A stretch of DNA of 64,000 nt from Gramella jeungdoensis (GTDB lineage Bacteria > Bacteroidota > Bacteroidia > Flavobacteriales > Flavobacteriaceae), in the NCBI RefSeq assembly GCF_023805255.1, contig NZ_JAMSCK010000002.1, positions 558,001 to 622,000 of the forward strand, read 5' to 3'. The translations under genes and the position numbers were made by a program. How positions within the stretch are numbered: the first letter of the stretch is position 1; each line of letters starts with the position of its first letter. The notes under the pieces were generated by a model, which worked only from the letters and a program-made list of their open reading frames with translations, searched no databases and had not been told where the DNA came from. Of the stretch, positions 1 to 12,500 are shown in pieces.

Positions 1-3000
1 GTTTTCCGGGCCAAAATGATCCCAATAATAGATGCTTCCATTGAAACTATCCAGATTTTCCTGAATGAACATGGTTGCATCTATGGCTGAGGGATATGGG
101 TTTCCTAAAAGAAGATTCTGGCCCGAAGAAATATTTAGCGAAATATCCGCATTATTGGGTTTTCCTCTGAATGTATAATTCTGTCTGTTTGAAACAGGAA
201 CCCATCCATGGGTGCCTTTCATGGTATAACCAACTCCCGGAGGCAGAAGGTCATTTTCACTAAACCGGTGCCATTCACTATAATCATCGGCCACTCCCTG
301 AAAAGTATAAAGCCAGTAAGTACTGATCCGGGTGTTTCCGGAGTAATTACCATCTGCCCAGTGATATTGTCCGTTAAAGGATATGGCTGCAGGAGTTTGG
401 CCGCTACCATCCCACAAAACCTCCTTAAGCTTATAGCCTGTATTATTTGCAGTGCTGTTCCGAAGACTAACGGGCGAGCTCCAGTAGTTATAATTGAAAC
501 TGTTTTCTGTTCCCTGCTGATCTATATCAATATAACCTGTACTTGCTTCTTCCAGAATACTGCCTTCGGTTTGAACTAACTGGGACTGACCTTCCAGGTT
601 GATATAACCGTTCAGCTTCAGGTAAGTAGTTACAGTAAGGCCCTGACCGGTACCGGAGGAAACGTTTCCATCTACTTTTAACTCTCCAGAATCAGAAAGT
701 AATCCGAGCAGATAAATGTCTTCTGAACCAGAGTTAATGTTATGGGAGATTCTGGCGATATTCCAGTTAATATATTCACCATTAATACCCTTACCATTTG
801 GAACATCCCACCAGTTCTCATTTTCATTGCCAATATTGGTGTCCCATGTAGATCTGCTGCGCCAACTTCCTGTCGTTTCCGAAATATAGGGAAGGGGTGC
901 TGTATTTTTTTGGTTTGTTTCAATATTCTTTAAAATTCCATTCACAGGGGTATTTGAAATATCCGGGGTTTCACCGTTAATTATTTCGCTTGGGAATAGG
1001 CGATAGTAGCCTTTTAGGTTTGACCATGATAGGGAGTTTGGAACGTCCATAGGCAAAACTTCTCCTTTTGTATTTCCTCCATTGTTTTCAACCCTTTGGT
1101 TCATCATGAATCTTAGCTGCTCAACAGTTAGAGCAGTATTCCAAATTCTTAATTCTTCCATCCAGCCATGGAAGTAGTTTTTAGGCACATCGGGAGTTGC
1201 AGAATCGTAAATCGCTCCAAGTATAAAGGATGCTGAAGTTGATGCTGGATTGGAAGCTGAACTGTTGCCAACCCTGATTCCATCCACATAAAGTTCTAAA
1301 CTGGAATTTTTGTAAATCACCGCTAAATGATACCACCTGTCAGTTCCAACCTTGCTGGAGGTAGAAACCGAACTACTTCCCCATCTAAAGGTTGGGGCAC
1401 CGTTGTTAATAATGAGATCAAAACCACCATTATTCATATTTGAATAGTCCCTTTTGGAAAGGACGGTTCTAACTCCATTTACAGATTTTGGTTTTACCCA
1501 AACTTCAATGGAAAATGAGCCTGAAGATAGAGGGTAATTATCTCCCATGATAACATGATCGTCTACTCCATCAAAATCAAGGGTGCTACAGTCAGCGGCA
1601 AAAGTAACCGTCATATCACTTGTGGTGGCACAGGTTCCATCTGGATGAGAAATCGTCCACCTTAGGTTATAAGTGCCATTAGTTCCGGTAAATTCAGAAT
1701 TAGGATTGGTGGGTTCTGCTATGGTACCTCCTGTTCCGGAAACAATTGTCCACTCACCGGTTCCTGTCACAGGAGTGTTTGCTTCAAGGGTGGTTGTATT
1801 GAATCCACAACCATGTGTTTGATTTTCTCCTGTCTCGGCTACCGTTAGTTCTTCGGGTTGAGTGATAGTCACAGTTTTAATAGCCTGGCATCCATTGGCG
1901 TCAATTACTGTAATAGTATAATCACCAGCAACCAGACCGGTAGCTGTAGAGGTAGTTTGTTCAGAAGCATCATTCCATAAATACTGGTAAGGTTCACCAG
2001 TTTCAAAAGGAGTTCCTCCTGTTGCAGTGACTGAAGCCTCCCCTGTATCTCCGTAACAAGCAGGTGTAATTACACTTGTCTCCAGTGATATTGGATTGTC
2101 GGGTTGAGTTATCGTTACTGTGGGAACCTGGTACACTAGCCCGTCATAATCTTTAACCCATACATTATAATCTCCTGCGGGCAGATTGTTAAAGGTACTT
2201 TCTGTCTGGTATCCTGAAGTTGCAGAGGTGATGCTATATTGATAAGGAGCCCTTCCTCCAGAAGCCTGAACTTCAATAGTGCCAAATTCATCTCCATAAC
2301 AAAGGATCTCATTAGGAGTCGCAGTGGCATATAGTGGAGACTCAACTGTTTCCTGATTATTGGTAGAATAACATTTAGGATTTGGCCCCTGGCCACAGGA
2401 CCATTTAATGTTGTTGGAAAAGGTAAGATAAATATTGTCTACAGTGATAACTGAACCACAGTCCCAATCTATAGGAATCGTTCTGGAGTTATCAGGGACT
2501 GCCTGATTTTCATAAAAACATCCATTTTTAGTATAAGTATTACTTTCTCCGGTAAGAAGGTTCGTAACTGTATATGTTAATTCAGCATATAGAGAATAAC
2601 GTTCTGTCTGGCTGCTCAGATTCATATGAATATACTTCTGTACGCCATCGCTACAGTTTGTTACCGTTGTTCTGTTGCCGTCATAGTCTCCTACGTAGTA
2701 TGAGTTAACCACAAAATCGTCTGATCCACAGTTATCCCTGTAACATTCTCCAACGAATTGTGTGTAATTGAATTCCTTGGAAACATTTTCAGAATCGGTA
2801 ACCGTCAGTATAATATCTTTATTTCCGGTAGTGGCATATTTAACCTCGTGTGAACCAGGACCGGTTGCGGATGAAGGAGTGGAATCGCTTCCGAAGCTCC
2901 ATTGGTAAGTATATGGGCCTACACCGCCACGAGCGGTTAGGTCTTCTACTTCAAAATATGAAGTTCTGATAAGGTCTTCCTCATTGTCTGAACAAATAGA

Positions 3001-6000
3001 GGTAGGGATTATTGTGGCATCTATAGTTTCAATAATCGTAAATTCTTCAATATAGGAACAACCCTTGGTATCGGTTATAGTTAATTCATAATCTCCCGCC
3101 GGCAAATTGGTAGCGGTTTTGGTGGTTTGCAGCACTGTCGAATTACCTGAAGCTCTCCATTCATAGGTATAACCTGGGGTGCCACCTGAGCCATTAGCAG
3201 TAGCGGTTCCTGTAGCAGAACCATAGCTTGTAGTTCTGGTTGTAGTTATGGTTGCGGTTACTGGAGCCGCGGGTTGTGTGATTTGTACTGAGCTTAAAAC
3301 AACTTCGCAATCAGTATAATCTGCATCTCTTACGTATATGCTGTAAGTACCACTGCTTAAATTTTGTATAGTTGTGTCTGATTGCCATGAGGTTCCATCA
3401 ACACTATATTCATAGTTTCCATGTCCCCCTGTAACCTGGGATAGAGTTACACTTCCATCTGATCCTTCAAAACAGCTAACATTCGTTTTACTAATAGAAG
3501 CACTTAACTCATTTGGTTGTGATACTGAAATTGTTTTTTGCAGGGCACAGTCCTTACCGTCTTTAACAAAGATTGTATAATTTCCTGCTGTTAATCCGGT
3601 AAATGTAGTTGAAGTGGTAAAGTTTGTGTTATCCAGGGAATATTGATAATTACCATTCCCTCCAGACATTGTCCCTACCGTAATGGTTCCGTCAGCTCCT
3701 CCAAAGCAGGTAGCCTCGGTGCTGCTAGGATCTGTCATGCTTAAGGGGTCAGGCTCTGTAATTTCTATGGTTTGTACTGTTTCACAGTTTTTGGCATCCT
3801 TTATTTTTAGATAATGAATTCCAGCACTTAGGTTGTTAAATGTTTTTGAAGAAGTAAAAGTGCCTTCATCCAAGGCATATGAGTAAGAGGCAGTTCCTCC
3901 CGATGGAGTTCCTGCTATAATTGTTCCGTCATTGCCTCCATTACAACTTACATGAGTAATACTGGCTTCAGTAAAAATTAAAGGTTCTGGTTCACTAATA
4001 GTGATAGTTTCTGAAGCTTCACAGCCTTTGTTGTCCCTTACTGTGACGGTATGATCCCCAGCTGAAAGCCCTGTAAAGGTTTTTGAAGTTGAAAAGGTTC
4101 CCCCGTCTATGCTGTATTGAAAACCAGAGTTACCTCCTGAAACTGTTCCTGCGGTAACGGTTCCATCTGAACCTCCATTACATGATACAGAGGTTGACGT
4201 GGAACCTGAAATACTTAAAACGTCTGGTTGAGTTACAGTTACTTTTTCTGTAGTTTCACAGCCCTTATCATCTTTAACTGTAATAATATGGTCGCCTGCT
4301 GTTAGACCGGTGAAGGTCGTGGTGGTTGAAAAAGACCCTCCATCAATACTGTATTGATACCCTGAGTTACCTCCTGAAACATTGCCAACGATAACAGTTC
4401 CATCTGAACCTCCATTACATGAAACAGGAGTGGAAGTGGATGCTGAAAGGCTTAATACCTCTGGTTGAGTTACAGTTACAGTTTCAGTTGATTCACAACC
4501 TTTGTTGTCCCTTACAGTAATTATATGGTCACCCGCGGCAAGACCAGTAAATGTGGTAGATGAGGAAAAAGCTCCGCTATCAATTTTATATTGAAACCCA
4601 GAGTTACCTCCAGTTACTGTACCTACTGTAATTGTTCCATTAGATTCTCCATTACATGATACAGGAGTGGAAGTGGAACCTGAAAGGTTTAAAACTTCCG
4701 GCTCAGTAACCGTAATGGTTTCAGAGCTTTCACAAGAATTATCATCAAGGACGGTAATAGTATAAGTTCCTGCTGCTATATTTTCAAAGGTCTTAGAAGC
4801 CTGGTAACTTCTTCCTGTAATCTTATACTGATAAGGGGATGTTCCCCCACTTATATCCCCGGCAGTTATGGTTCCTGTACTTTCACCAGAACAATCAGGT
4901 TCCTGAAAAGAGGAATTGGAAATTTCCAGTGGATCTGGTTCGGTTACGGTAACGCTTTCTGAAGCCGTACAACCACTGGCATCTTTCACTGTAACTGTAT
5001 AGCTTCCGGAAGAAAAACCAGTAAATGTCTGCTCAGATTGATAACTTCTACTATTTACTTTGTACTCATAAGGAGGAGTACCTCCAGTTGCCGTACCGGC
5101 AATAATTTGGCCGTCTGAAAGTCCATTGCATCCGGGTTCTACCACTGAAGATCCGGTCAAGGCCAGGGCTTCAGGTTCTGTAATTGTAATAGTTTTGGAT
5201 GCAACGCAATCATTTGCGTCTTTTACATAAATGGTGTGGTCTCCTGCACCGAGACCATTGAAATTCTTTCCATTCTGATAAGAGCCATTATTTAACTTAT
5301 ACTGATAACCTGAAGTGCCACCTGTAACATCTATAGAAATAATAGACCCATCCCTGTTTCCTTTACAGGTAGGTTTTGAATAATCGGTATTATTAATGAC
5401 TAATTCATCAGGTTGTGAAATGGTTAAAGTCTGAGAAGTTGTCTGGCAGCCTTTATTATCCCTTACAGTAATGATATAATTACCAGATGGAAGATTATTG
5501 AAAGTTGTGGATGTTTGCCAGGAAGTTCCATTAATGCTGTATTCATATCCTGAATTTCCTCCGGTTACGGTTCCAGCAGTTAAAGTACCATTACTTTCTC
5601 CATTACAAAGTACATCAGTGACAGTTGATCCAGATATATTTAAAGACGCAGGTTCATTAACAGTAATGTTTTCTGAAGCCTCACATCCTTTTGCATCTCG
5701 CACTTTTATTGTATATGAATTAGCTGAAAGGCCGGTAAAAGATTTTGAAGTTTGCCACGAAGTACCATTAATGCTGTATTCATATCCTGAATTTCCTCCA
5801 GATACTGTTCCTACTGTAATTGTTCCATTGCTTTCCCCATTACATAAAACATCAGTTGATGTAGATCCGGATATTGTTAATGGTGCGGGTTCCTGAATAG
5901 TTATTATTTCTGAAGCTTCACAGCCTTTACTGTCGCGAACTCTGAGGGTATATGAATCAGCAGGAAGATTATTGAAAGTTTCGGATGCTTGCCAGGAAGT

Positions 6001-6462
6001 TCCATTAATGCTGTATTCATATCCCGAATTTCCTCCGGTAACGGTTCCGGCCGTTAAAGTACCATTACTTTCTCCATTACAAAGTACATCGGTAACCGTT
6101 GAGCCTGAAATTTGAAGTTCATCCGGTTGACTGACTTCAATAGTGATTTCTCCGGTATTCCCATCATTATCACTAACCTGAAGAGTGTATGTTCCCGCAT
6201 ATAAATTGCTTATATCTTCAGTAGAATTACTGTAAGAGTTAGGCCCAGACCAGGTATAAGAATAACTAGAATTACCACCGGTTACTGAAACTTTTATAGC
6301 ACCGTCATTTCCACCAAAGCATGAAACTGGCGTGATCTCATCAGAAGTTACTGTAAGACCAGCCGTTGAACTTTTGGTTGAAGCTATAATAAAGCTAAGC
6401 GTGAAAACAAGAAGAAAAATTAATAATCCCCCGGTTTTCACCGATGAGGTAATTTTATGCAT
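1..6462 (-). CDS. Giant SprB-repeat surface protein, partial (C-terminus beyond the left edge)
   Basis: An open frame runs without a visible break from an ATG at 6462 to base 1 (about 2154 codons). Frame was checked near 6460, 3000, 1570 and at base 1. It starts MHKITSSVK and then has a hydrophobic signal segment. About 15 SprB-type repeats of roughly 80 residues follow, then a divergent stretch, two more repeats, and a LamG/concanavalin-like domain (LDFDGVDDH at about 1558-1581). Towards the left edge come motifs shared with the neighbouring giant gene (KNTAPLPYIS, LLGNPYPSAIDA, YYWDHFGPE). These features fit an outer-membrane or secreted adhesin-like protein exported by the type IX system. 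The sorting tail itself would lie outside the window, so T9SS export is inferred from the paralogue. SprB of Flavobacterium johnsoniae is a gliding adhesin, but SprB repeats also occur in non-gliding proteins. Homopolymer frame errors inside the repeats cannot be excluded by eye. Confidence 0.85.
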   Translation of the reverse strand, partial: MHKITSSVKTGGLLIFLLVFTLSFIIASTKSSTAGLTVTSDEITPVSCFGGNDGAIKVSVTGGNSSYSYTWSGPNSYSNSTEDISNLYAGTYTLQVSDNDGNTGEITIEVSQPDELQISGSTVTDVLCNGESNGTLTAGTVTGGNSGYEYSINGTSWQASETFNNLPADSYTLRVRDSKGCEASEIITIQEPAPLTISGSTSTDVLCNGESNGTITVGTVSGGNSGYEYSINGTSWQTSKSFTGLSANSYTIKVRDAKGCEASENITVNEPASLNISGSTVTDVLCNGESNGTLTAGTVTGGNSGYEYSINGTSWQTSTTFNNLPSGNYIITVRDNKGCQTTSQTLTISQPDELVINNTDYSKPTCKGNRDGSIISIDVTGGTSGYQYKLNNGSYQNGKNFNGLGAGDHTIYVKDANDCVASKTITITEPEALALTGSSVVEPGCNGLSDGQIIAGTATGGTPPYEYKVNSRSYQSEQTFTGFSSGSYTVTVKDASGCTASESVTVTEPDPLEISNSSFQEPDCSGESTGTITAGDISGGTSPYQYKITGRSYQASKTFENIAAGTYTITVLDDNSCESSETITVTEPEVLNLSGSTSTPVSCNGESNGTITVGTVTGGNSGFQYKIDSGAFSSSTTFTGLAAGDHIITVRDNKGCESTETVTVTQPEVLSLSASTSTPVSCNGGSDGTVIVGNVSGGNSGYQYSIDGGSFSTTTTFTGLTAGDHIITVKDDKGCETTEKVTVTQPDVLSISGSTSTSVSCNGGSDGTVTAGTVSGGNSGFQYSIDGGTFSTSKTFTGLSAGDHTVTVRDNKGCEASETITISEPEPLIFTEASITHVSCNGGNDGTIIAGTPSGGTASYSYALDEGTFTSSKTFNNLSAGIHYLKIKDAKNCETVQTIEITEPDPLSMTDPSSTEATCFGGADGTITVGTMSGGNGNYQYSLDNTNFTTSTTFTGLTAGNYTIFVKDGKDCALQKTISVSQPNELSASISKTNVSCFEGSDGSVTLSQVTGGHGNYEYSVDGTSWQSDTTIQNLSSGTYSIYVRDADYTDCEVVLSSVQITQPAAPVTATITTTRTTSYGSATGTATANGSGGTPGYTYEWRASGNSTVLQTTKTATNLPAGDYELTITDTKGCSYIEEFTIIETIDATIIPTSICSDNEEDLIRTSYFEVEDLTARGGVGPYTYQWSFGSDSTPSSATGPGSHEVKYATTGNKDIILTVTDSENVSKEFNYTQFVGECYRDNCGSDDFVVNSYYVGDYDGNRTTVTNCSDGVQKYIHMNLSSQTERYSLYAELTYTVTNLLTGESNTYTKNGCFYENQAVPDNSRTIPIDWDCGSVITVDNIYLTFSNNIKWSCGQGPNPKCYSTNNQETVESPLYATATPNEILCYGDEFGTIEVQASGGRAPYQYSITSATSGYQTESTFNNLPAGDYNVWVKDYDGLVYQVPTVTITQPDNPISLETSVITPACYGDTGEASVTATGGTPFETGEPYQYLWNDASEQTTSTATGLVAGDYTITVIDANGCQAIKTVTITQPEELTVAETGENQTHGCGFNTTTLEANTPVTGTGEWTIVSGTGGTIAEPTNPNSEFTGTNGTYNLRWTISHPDGTCATTSDMTVTFAADCSTLDFDGVDDHVIMGDNYPLSSGSFSIEVWVKPKSVNGVRTVLSKRDYSNMNNGGFDLIINNGAPTFRWGSSSVSTSSKVGTDRWYHLAVIYKNSSLELYVDGIRVGNSSASNPASTSASFILGAIYDSATPDVPKNYFHGWMEELRIWNTALTVEQLRFMMNQRVENNGGNTKGEVLPMDVPNSLSWSNLKGYYRLFPSEIINGETPDISNTPVNGILKNIETNQKNTAPLPYISETTGSWRSRSTWDTNIGNENENWWDVPNGKGINGEYINWNIARISHNINSGSEDIYLLGLLSDSGELKVDGNVSSGTGQGLTVTTYLKLNGYINLEGQSQLVQTEGSILEEASTGYIDIDQQGTENSFNYNYWSSPVSLRNSTANNTGYKLKEVLWDGSGQTPAAISFNGQYHWADGNYSGNTRISTYWLYTFQGVADDYSEWHRFSENDLLPPGVGYTMKGTHGWVPVSNRQNYTFRGKPNNADISLNISSGQNLLLGNPYPSAIDATMFIQENLDSFNGSIYYWDHFGPEN
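1860..6360 (-). repeat. Tandem SprB-type repeat array inside the giant surface gene
   Basis: Units of about 235-240 bp recur about 15 times between 6360 and about 2770, and twice more between 2350 and 1860. Each encodes the pattern C-x-G-x-x-N-G, then G-G-x-x-x-Y-x-Y-S, then an aromatic and an L-x-A-G-x-Y, and ends V-x-D-x-x-G-C. Several neighbouring units are almost identical at DNA level: tattcatatcctgaatttcc recurs near 5550 and 5780, and near 6010 with one changed base. The first unit (6360-6130) lacks the closing cysteine. Such arrays can expand or shrink by recombination, so the copy number may vary between strains. Confidence 0.85.
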
Positions 6463-6598
6463 AGGCTACCAATGGTTTGATTTTCATCGGTAAAAATACA
6501 CATAAAATCGATAAACGGTAAAAAAATCAAGTTTTTTTTAAATTAAACCGCTATAAACCAGTAAAGTAATTCTGATTGTAGGAAATTACCTCAATATT

Positions 6599-9500
6599 TT
6601 ATTTTACAATGATCTTTTTATCGCAATATGCATTTTCGCAAAATACTTTTACGATATAGATTCCAGACCTAACAGGTCTCATTCCCAATAAAATTTCTTT
6701 TTCGGTTGGAAGCCCGTCAAATTCCTGGATGAGCCTTCCATTCATGTCAAAAATCATCACTCCCGATACCTCCAGTAGATCCTCGTTACTGATCTTAATT
6801 TGTCTGCTAAAATGACTGTAACTAACTCCAACCAGACCATCTACCAATGGAAGATCAGTTGGGATTTCAGTTATAGGATCTGGATTAGAGGCCTCCTCTT
6901 TCTCATTGAAGAAGACTATCTCAAACCTGTCATTGTTCTTTCCTGGCTCTGCAGTGCTGATATAGGGACTTGTGATTAAATCATGAATTGTATCAAGTTT
7001 TTTATCTTTTAAATAGATTGGCTTACCTGCCGTCCAGTTTTCAGTACTGTCCAGCTGAATTGTAAATTCTCCTTCCTCATCAATCTTAACTCCCAGAGGT
7101 AATACCTGATCTTCTTCAAAATCGGGGACTGCCTGGATAACATATTCCCGCTCATTAATAATCCAGTACATATCTTCTATATTATTATCTGCCAGGGGAG
7201 CATCATAACCTATATCATAACCATTCGTAGTTTTATCATCTTTAGTTACCAGGATTTGCCTGTGAATAGATTTAGGAGATTTAAATTTCAGCCGGATCTT
7301 GGCGCGGGAATCTGTGGTTGTAAATTGCGTTCTTTCTTTAGTGGATTGTGTTGCACTTTTAAAATTGTTATCGGCAATCATAAAAGTGGACGGATCCTCA
7401 CCATTAACTGACACACCTTCTCTTACCCCAATACGTTGACTATTCTGAAATACAACAGGCCCTGATTGAGCAGCATAATTATCGACTTCAGAATTTGTGT
7501 CTCCATTGGTTAAGAGGAAGAATCCCTGCGCCACAGGAATATAGCGACTAGGTATTTTTGTGCCAGAGCTATTGTTGTCGTTAATACGAGGATCAAGTGC
7601 TACACCAGGAACGCCCCCGGCCAGGGAATATGCAGCATAACCTCCAATATATTCTTCCAAGTAGTGGGTCTGCCCTGCAAAGTGATCCCAGAAATATAAT
7701 ACTCCGTTAAATATATTTTGAGTATTATTTCCGGTTGGAGCTGCTAAATTGTCTAATATGAAACTGTCGGCATCCATTGCGGATGGATAAGGATTTCCCA
7801 GTAAATAATTCATGTTAGGATCTATTTGCCGGGTAAAACTGCCATTATGAGGTTTGCCTTTAAAAACATAGTTCTGGGTGTCAGTGACCCCAGCGGTACC
7901 TGAAGTACCCTTCATTGTATATCCCTCTCCGGTTTGTATACTTCCGGTATTGTCAACATGTCTCCATTCGCCATAGACATCAGCGGTTCCTCTAAAGCGC
8001 CACATCCAATACGTACTTAAAATAATGGGACTTGTCCTTGGTCCATGATCTGCAGCATGATATGTTCCCTGCCAGTTGGGGGTCACCGGATTTGAAGAAT
8101 CTGTTCCATCCAATAGTATACCTCCAATCGTATAATCTTCATTAACACCACCAACTCCCTGTGGGCTTACCGGGCTACACCAATAATTATAATTATAACT
8201 GCTTTGGGTTCCCTGTTGGTCCCTTTCCAGCCAGCCTGCGCTTGCAGGCTCCAGAATACTTTCCTGATCCTGCAGTAATTGAGACTCTCCCACAAGATCC
8301 ATATTTCCATCCAGAAGTAAGTAATGAGTAACCCTTATGAATTGCCCGGAATTTGTTTCATCTTGAGGTCCTGCCGGATTTGCAATGGTTAATTCTTTGT
8401 CTACTGTTTCAGATTTGAGACCTAAAACAGTTATATCCTTGGCCTGAGAAGTTATGTTATGAAAGGTTCTCACAATATTCCAGTCAATAGGATCACCTGT
8501 AACGCCATTCGCATTTGGAATATCCCAAACAGTTGGACGTAACCATGTAGTTACATTTGTCCACTGGCCATCTACAGCTGATAAATATGGTAAAGGAGCG
8601 GTATTCTTTTGATGAGTCGTCATATTTCTCAGTATTCCTGAAATGGAGTTAATAGCCAAGTCGGGAGTTTCACCATTTTGTGGCATCAATGCGGGATCAT
8701 ATGTAATTGGACTTGCTGCCCCAAGTGGATCGGGTTGGGAAGATATGAGCCTGTAGTAACCCAGTAAGTTATTATAAGTTAAACCTCCGGGAACAGGTAT
8801 TGGAATTTCAACTCCCATATTTCCTGCATTCTGCAAGTGCTGATTCATCATAAACCTGATCTGGTCCTCTGTCAATTGAGTATCCCATATCCTTAGTTCT
8901 TCAATCCAGCCTGAAAAGTAATTGTCAGGCTCTGTGGTATCTCCGTTATACCTGCCACCTATTATAAAGTTGTTTCCTGTTCCAGTAGCACTTCCTGTAC
9001 CGGCAGTTTTGTCTGTAATTTCAATTCCGTCTATATAAATAGTTGCGCCATTGCTGTTAAAAACAACTGCCAGGTGGTACCATCTTCCATCAGGGCTAAT
9101 TCCTTTATTAGAAGTAAGGGTCTTACCATAATATTTTAATACAGGTCTATAGTTTGCGTTAAGGAATAATTCATAATTCTCTGTTGAGAAAATAGTAGCC
9201 ACTTTTCCAGATCCGGGTCCATTTTCTGATTCAGGTCTTACCCAGGCCTCTATCGTTTGTGCTGTTGAATAACTGTCACTAATTACTACATGGTCATCCA
9301 CCCCGTCAAAATCAAGGGTAGTACAGTTATCTGAATAGAACGAAACATCTTCATATGTGATTGTACATGGATTGTCTTCATCAGGTGTGATTTCCCATCT
9401 TAAGGTATAATCTCCCGCCACCGGCGGGTCGAATACGACGTTGGCATCGTTAATAGAGGGTGAAAAATGACTAGGGTCGAATGTATAACCATCGGGCGAC

Positions 9501-12500
9501 TCTATTACTGCCCACGCAAGTGTCGATGAGTCATCGGCCGGGAATTCTGTAATCTCACCCTGAACTCCTCCGGTAAGGGTACCCGTTAACTGGATTTCAC
9601 TATAACCACAACTTCCTACAACTGCAGTAGCGGTTGTGGTATAACTGTCAAATGCGTAGACGCTGATGGTTTTCCAGTTTTCAACTACAGGGCATTGCTG
9701 GCCTGTACTGTCAAAGGTAAGTCTAGTACGTATTTCGAAATCATTCCACCCTATCAGAGTTGGAGTCCATTGCTCAGTATCATTTGTTCCAATTACAACA
9801 GGATTTTCAGGGTCAGTATAGTCTGTCCAGGTTAAATCTACATTGGTGGGTTCAACAGGAAGACTAATTGCGTCAACTGCCCATACATCCCCGGGGTTGA
9901 TTCCCTCGTATCTGAATCTAATTCTCAAATTGTCAAGGCTTTCATATGCAGTTAAATCTAGAACTATCTTATTTTTAGGCCTGGAGCTAACTGTACCATC
10001 ACCAAAACTTTCATAGTTTCCGCTTGATCCATCCTGCGCATCTGTAGCTTCTAATTCAAATAATATATTTTCTTCATTATAAGTTTCACCTCCATCTGTA
10101 GATATCTCTACATAGATGGCGGCTCCTGGAGTGAGGTTATATGCTGTATCAAAAGTGAGAACAGGACTGTCTACAGCAAATAAATTGAAAACAGAAGTTT
10201 CGAGAGTGGATGGATTCGGACCTGAAACTATCGCAAAACCTTTGTTTCCTTCATCTCCGGCACTGGAATCCCAGTTTTGGGTGTATAAAGATCCGGTATT
10301 AAGATTAGCAGTAGTCAATGGTAAAGGATTCGTTCTAAGCCATATTGCGGCTACCCCGTTATCGGCACTTGAATCAAAATTAGATTCTACCCCATTTTTA
10401 TCTTTAATCCTCCAGCCTTTGTTGGTAATTGAGGAGTAATCAAAAGCTCCTGCTTCCATTCCTTCACCGGTTCCATAACCTGTACTTCCGCTAAGAGTAA
10501 CTTCATCCCCTATACATACCACCCCTGGAGTCACTGTTACAGGATTAGGAGCGATGTCTGAGGATACAATACCTAAAGTGGCGCTTTGGGAAATGGCATT
10601 AGGGGTACAGGCACCGCTTGATATTTCTACTTCGAAGATGGTAGATTGATTAATACCAAGGCTTCTTATTATATCGGGGCTTAAAGTAGTACCGGTAAAG
10701 GTTGAGCCTCCGGCTGTGACCGTAGACCAATCAGTGGCAGAACCTTCTTTATATCTCCAGCCTACTATTTCACCTACCTGACCCGTAAGGCTTAACGGAA
10801 TATTATAATCCGGTCCAGGGTTCGAACAGGTTTCTACCGTTCTTCCAAAACCATCAAAAGCTAATTCGCCTCCAACCGGTACGGGATCTAGGTTTATACT
10901 CCATTCGTTTGAAAAAACTTCATCACAAACACCATTGGTAACTACAACCCGATAAGAGGTAGGCTCAGTTAATCCGCTAAATTGATGATTTGCATCAGGC
11001 GTATCTTCATTTATCGCAGTCCACGTAGTTGAAGATTCGGGTTTATATTCCCACCTGGTTATTGTGCCTGAATATCCTGTTAAATTTAAATCACCTGTAG
11101 GATTGCTAAAGCATACGCTTTCTGGTCCGTCTAAAGTACCTGCAATGGGTTGAGGATCTACATTTATGGTAATTTCTTCCGTGTTTACACATCCCTTGCC
11201 ACTGGTAGCTGTTACAGTATAAGTAGTGGTTTCTGTAGGGCTGAAGTTTTGTGCTGGCCCGGTTAAAGCAGATCCCGTATTACCGGTCCAGTCCCAGCTG
11301 TAAGTAGTGGAGGAATCGCTATCATTCGCATCTGAAGCCGTCAATGTTATTTCATCCCCTTCGCAAATAGTATCGTTTCCGGAATTAGTGATACTTATAT
11401 TCGGAAGATCATTAATGCTAACAATAATTTGTACTCTATCACTTTCGCATGTGGTGATGTTGTTTGTTTGACTTACCCAGTAATTTATAGTTCCTGCCGC
11501 AGTGGTTTGAGGCGTGGGAGCAGAATCTAAGGGTGTGGAACTGGTTTCAGAATCGTACCATACAATTGTATGGTCGGAACTTGCGGTTGCGCTTAGGGCA
11601 GAGGCAGTTGCTCCCAGGCAATACTCTACATTCAGTTCTTCTGAAGTAAGTGGAGGAGTAACAGGAAGATCGTGAACTGTAACGACGATTTGAGCCTGCT
11701 GACTTTCACAATAAGCGTCTTTTTGAGTTACGAAATAAGAAGTGCTCCCCACAACATCCGTGGCAGGTGTAGGAGTTTCGCTTAATTCATTACCCAGGCT
11801 ATCATACCAGGTTAAAATGGCTCCTTCTTCTGCCGTGGCGGTTAAAGCTTCTGCAGTATCTCCAATACAATATTCTATTGGGGTGGAGACAATTGGAGCA
11901 TTTGGTAATGGATCAACGTCCAGATTGAATGAATTGGATATAGCTTCCGGACAGGTAAAGTTATTTGCACTTCCATCTATTCTAACCGCATAGGATGCCT
12001 GATCGGCAGAGGTAATATTATTTATGGTTAGAATTCCCTCATAAACCTTTTTGCCTTGTAAACCTGGGTCGTTTGCAAGTTCTTCTGAAGTGGGGTCTCT
12101 TTCGATAAGGCTGGGTTGCATATTGCTTTGGTTAGCCGGATCTACCGGAGTGCCATCTGCATATATCCATTCAAAGGTGAGAGGGTCTCCATAGGCGTGT
12201 GCCACAAATTTAAAATCCACACTTGCATTGGTATTATCACATACTCTTACGTCTTCTGCGGGTTCTATAATTTTGATATCCTCATCTACATTTAAAGTTA
12301 CCGTCTCAGACTGAACCTGAGTACTTTCAGTTGGAGTACATGCATTTGTTCCTCCTACCATTACATAATAGTCACCTGCATCCTCTGAAGTGGCTACAGG
12401 CAGAGTTAGTGTAGCCGAGGTAGCTCCTGTTATTGGACCTCCATCTTTGTACCATTGGTAAGTTAAGCCGTCGCCGGTTGCGGAAACCGAAAACTCTGCA

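Noticed and set aside
5498-5896. Plus-strand frame of 132 codons with an internal duplication
   Set aside because: Its repetition only mirrors the SprB repeats of the gene on the other strand.
1860-6360. CRISPR-like regular repeats
   Set aside because: Unit length is about 240 bp and in frame with a protein-coding gene; no short repeats with unique spacers.
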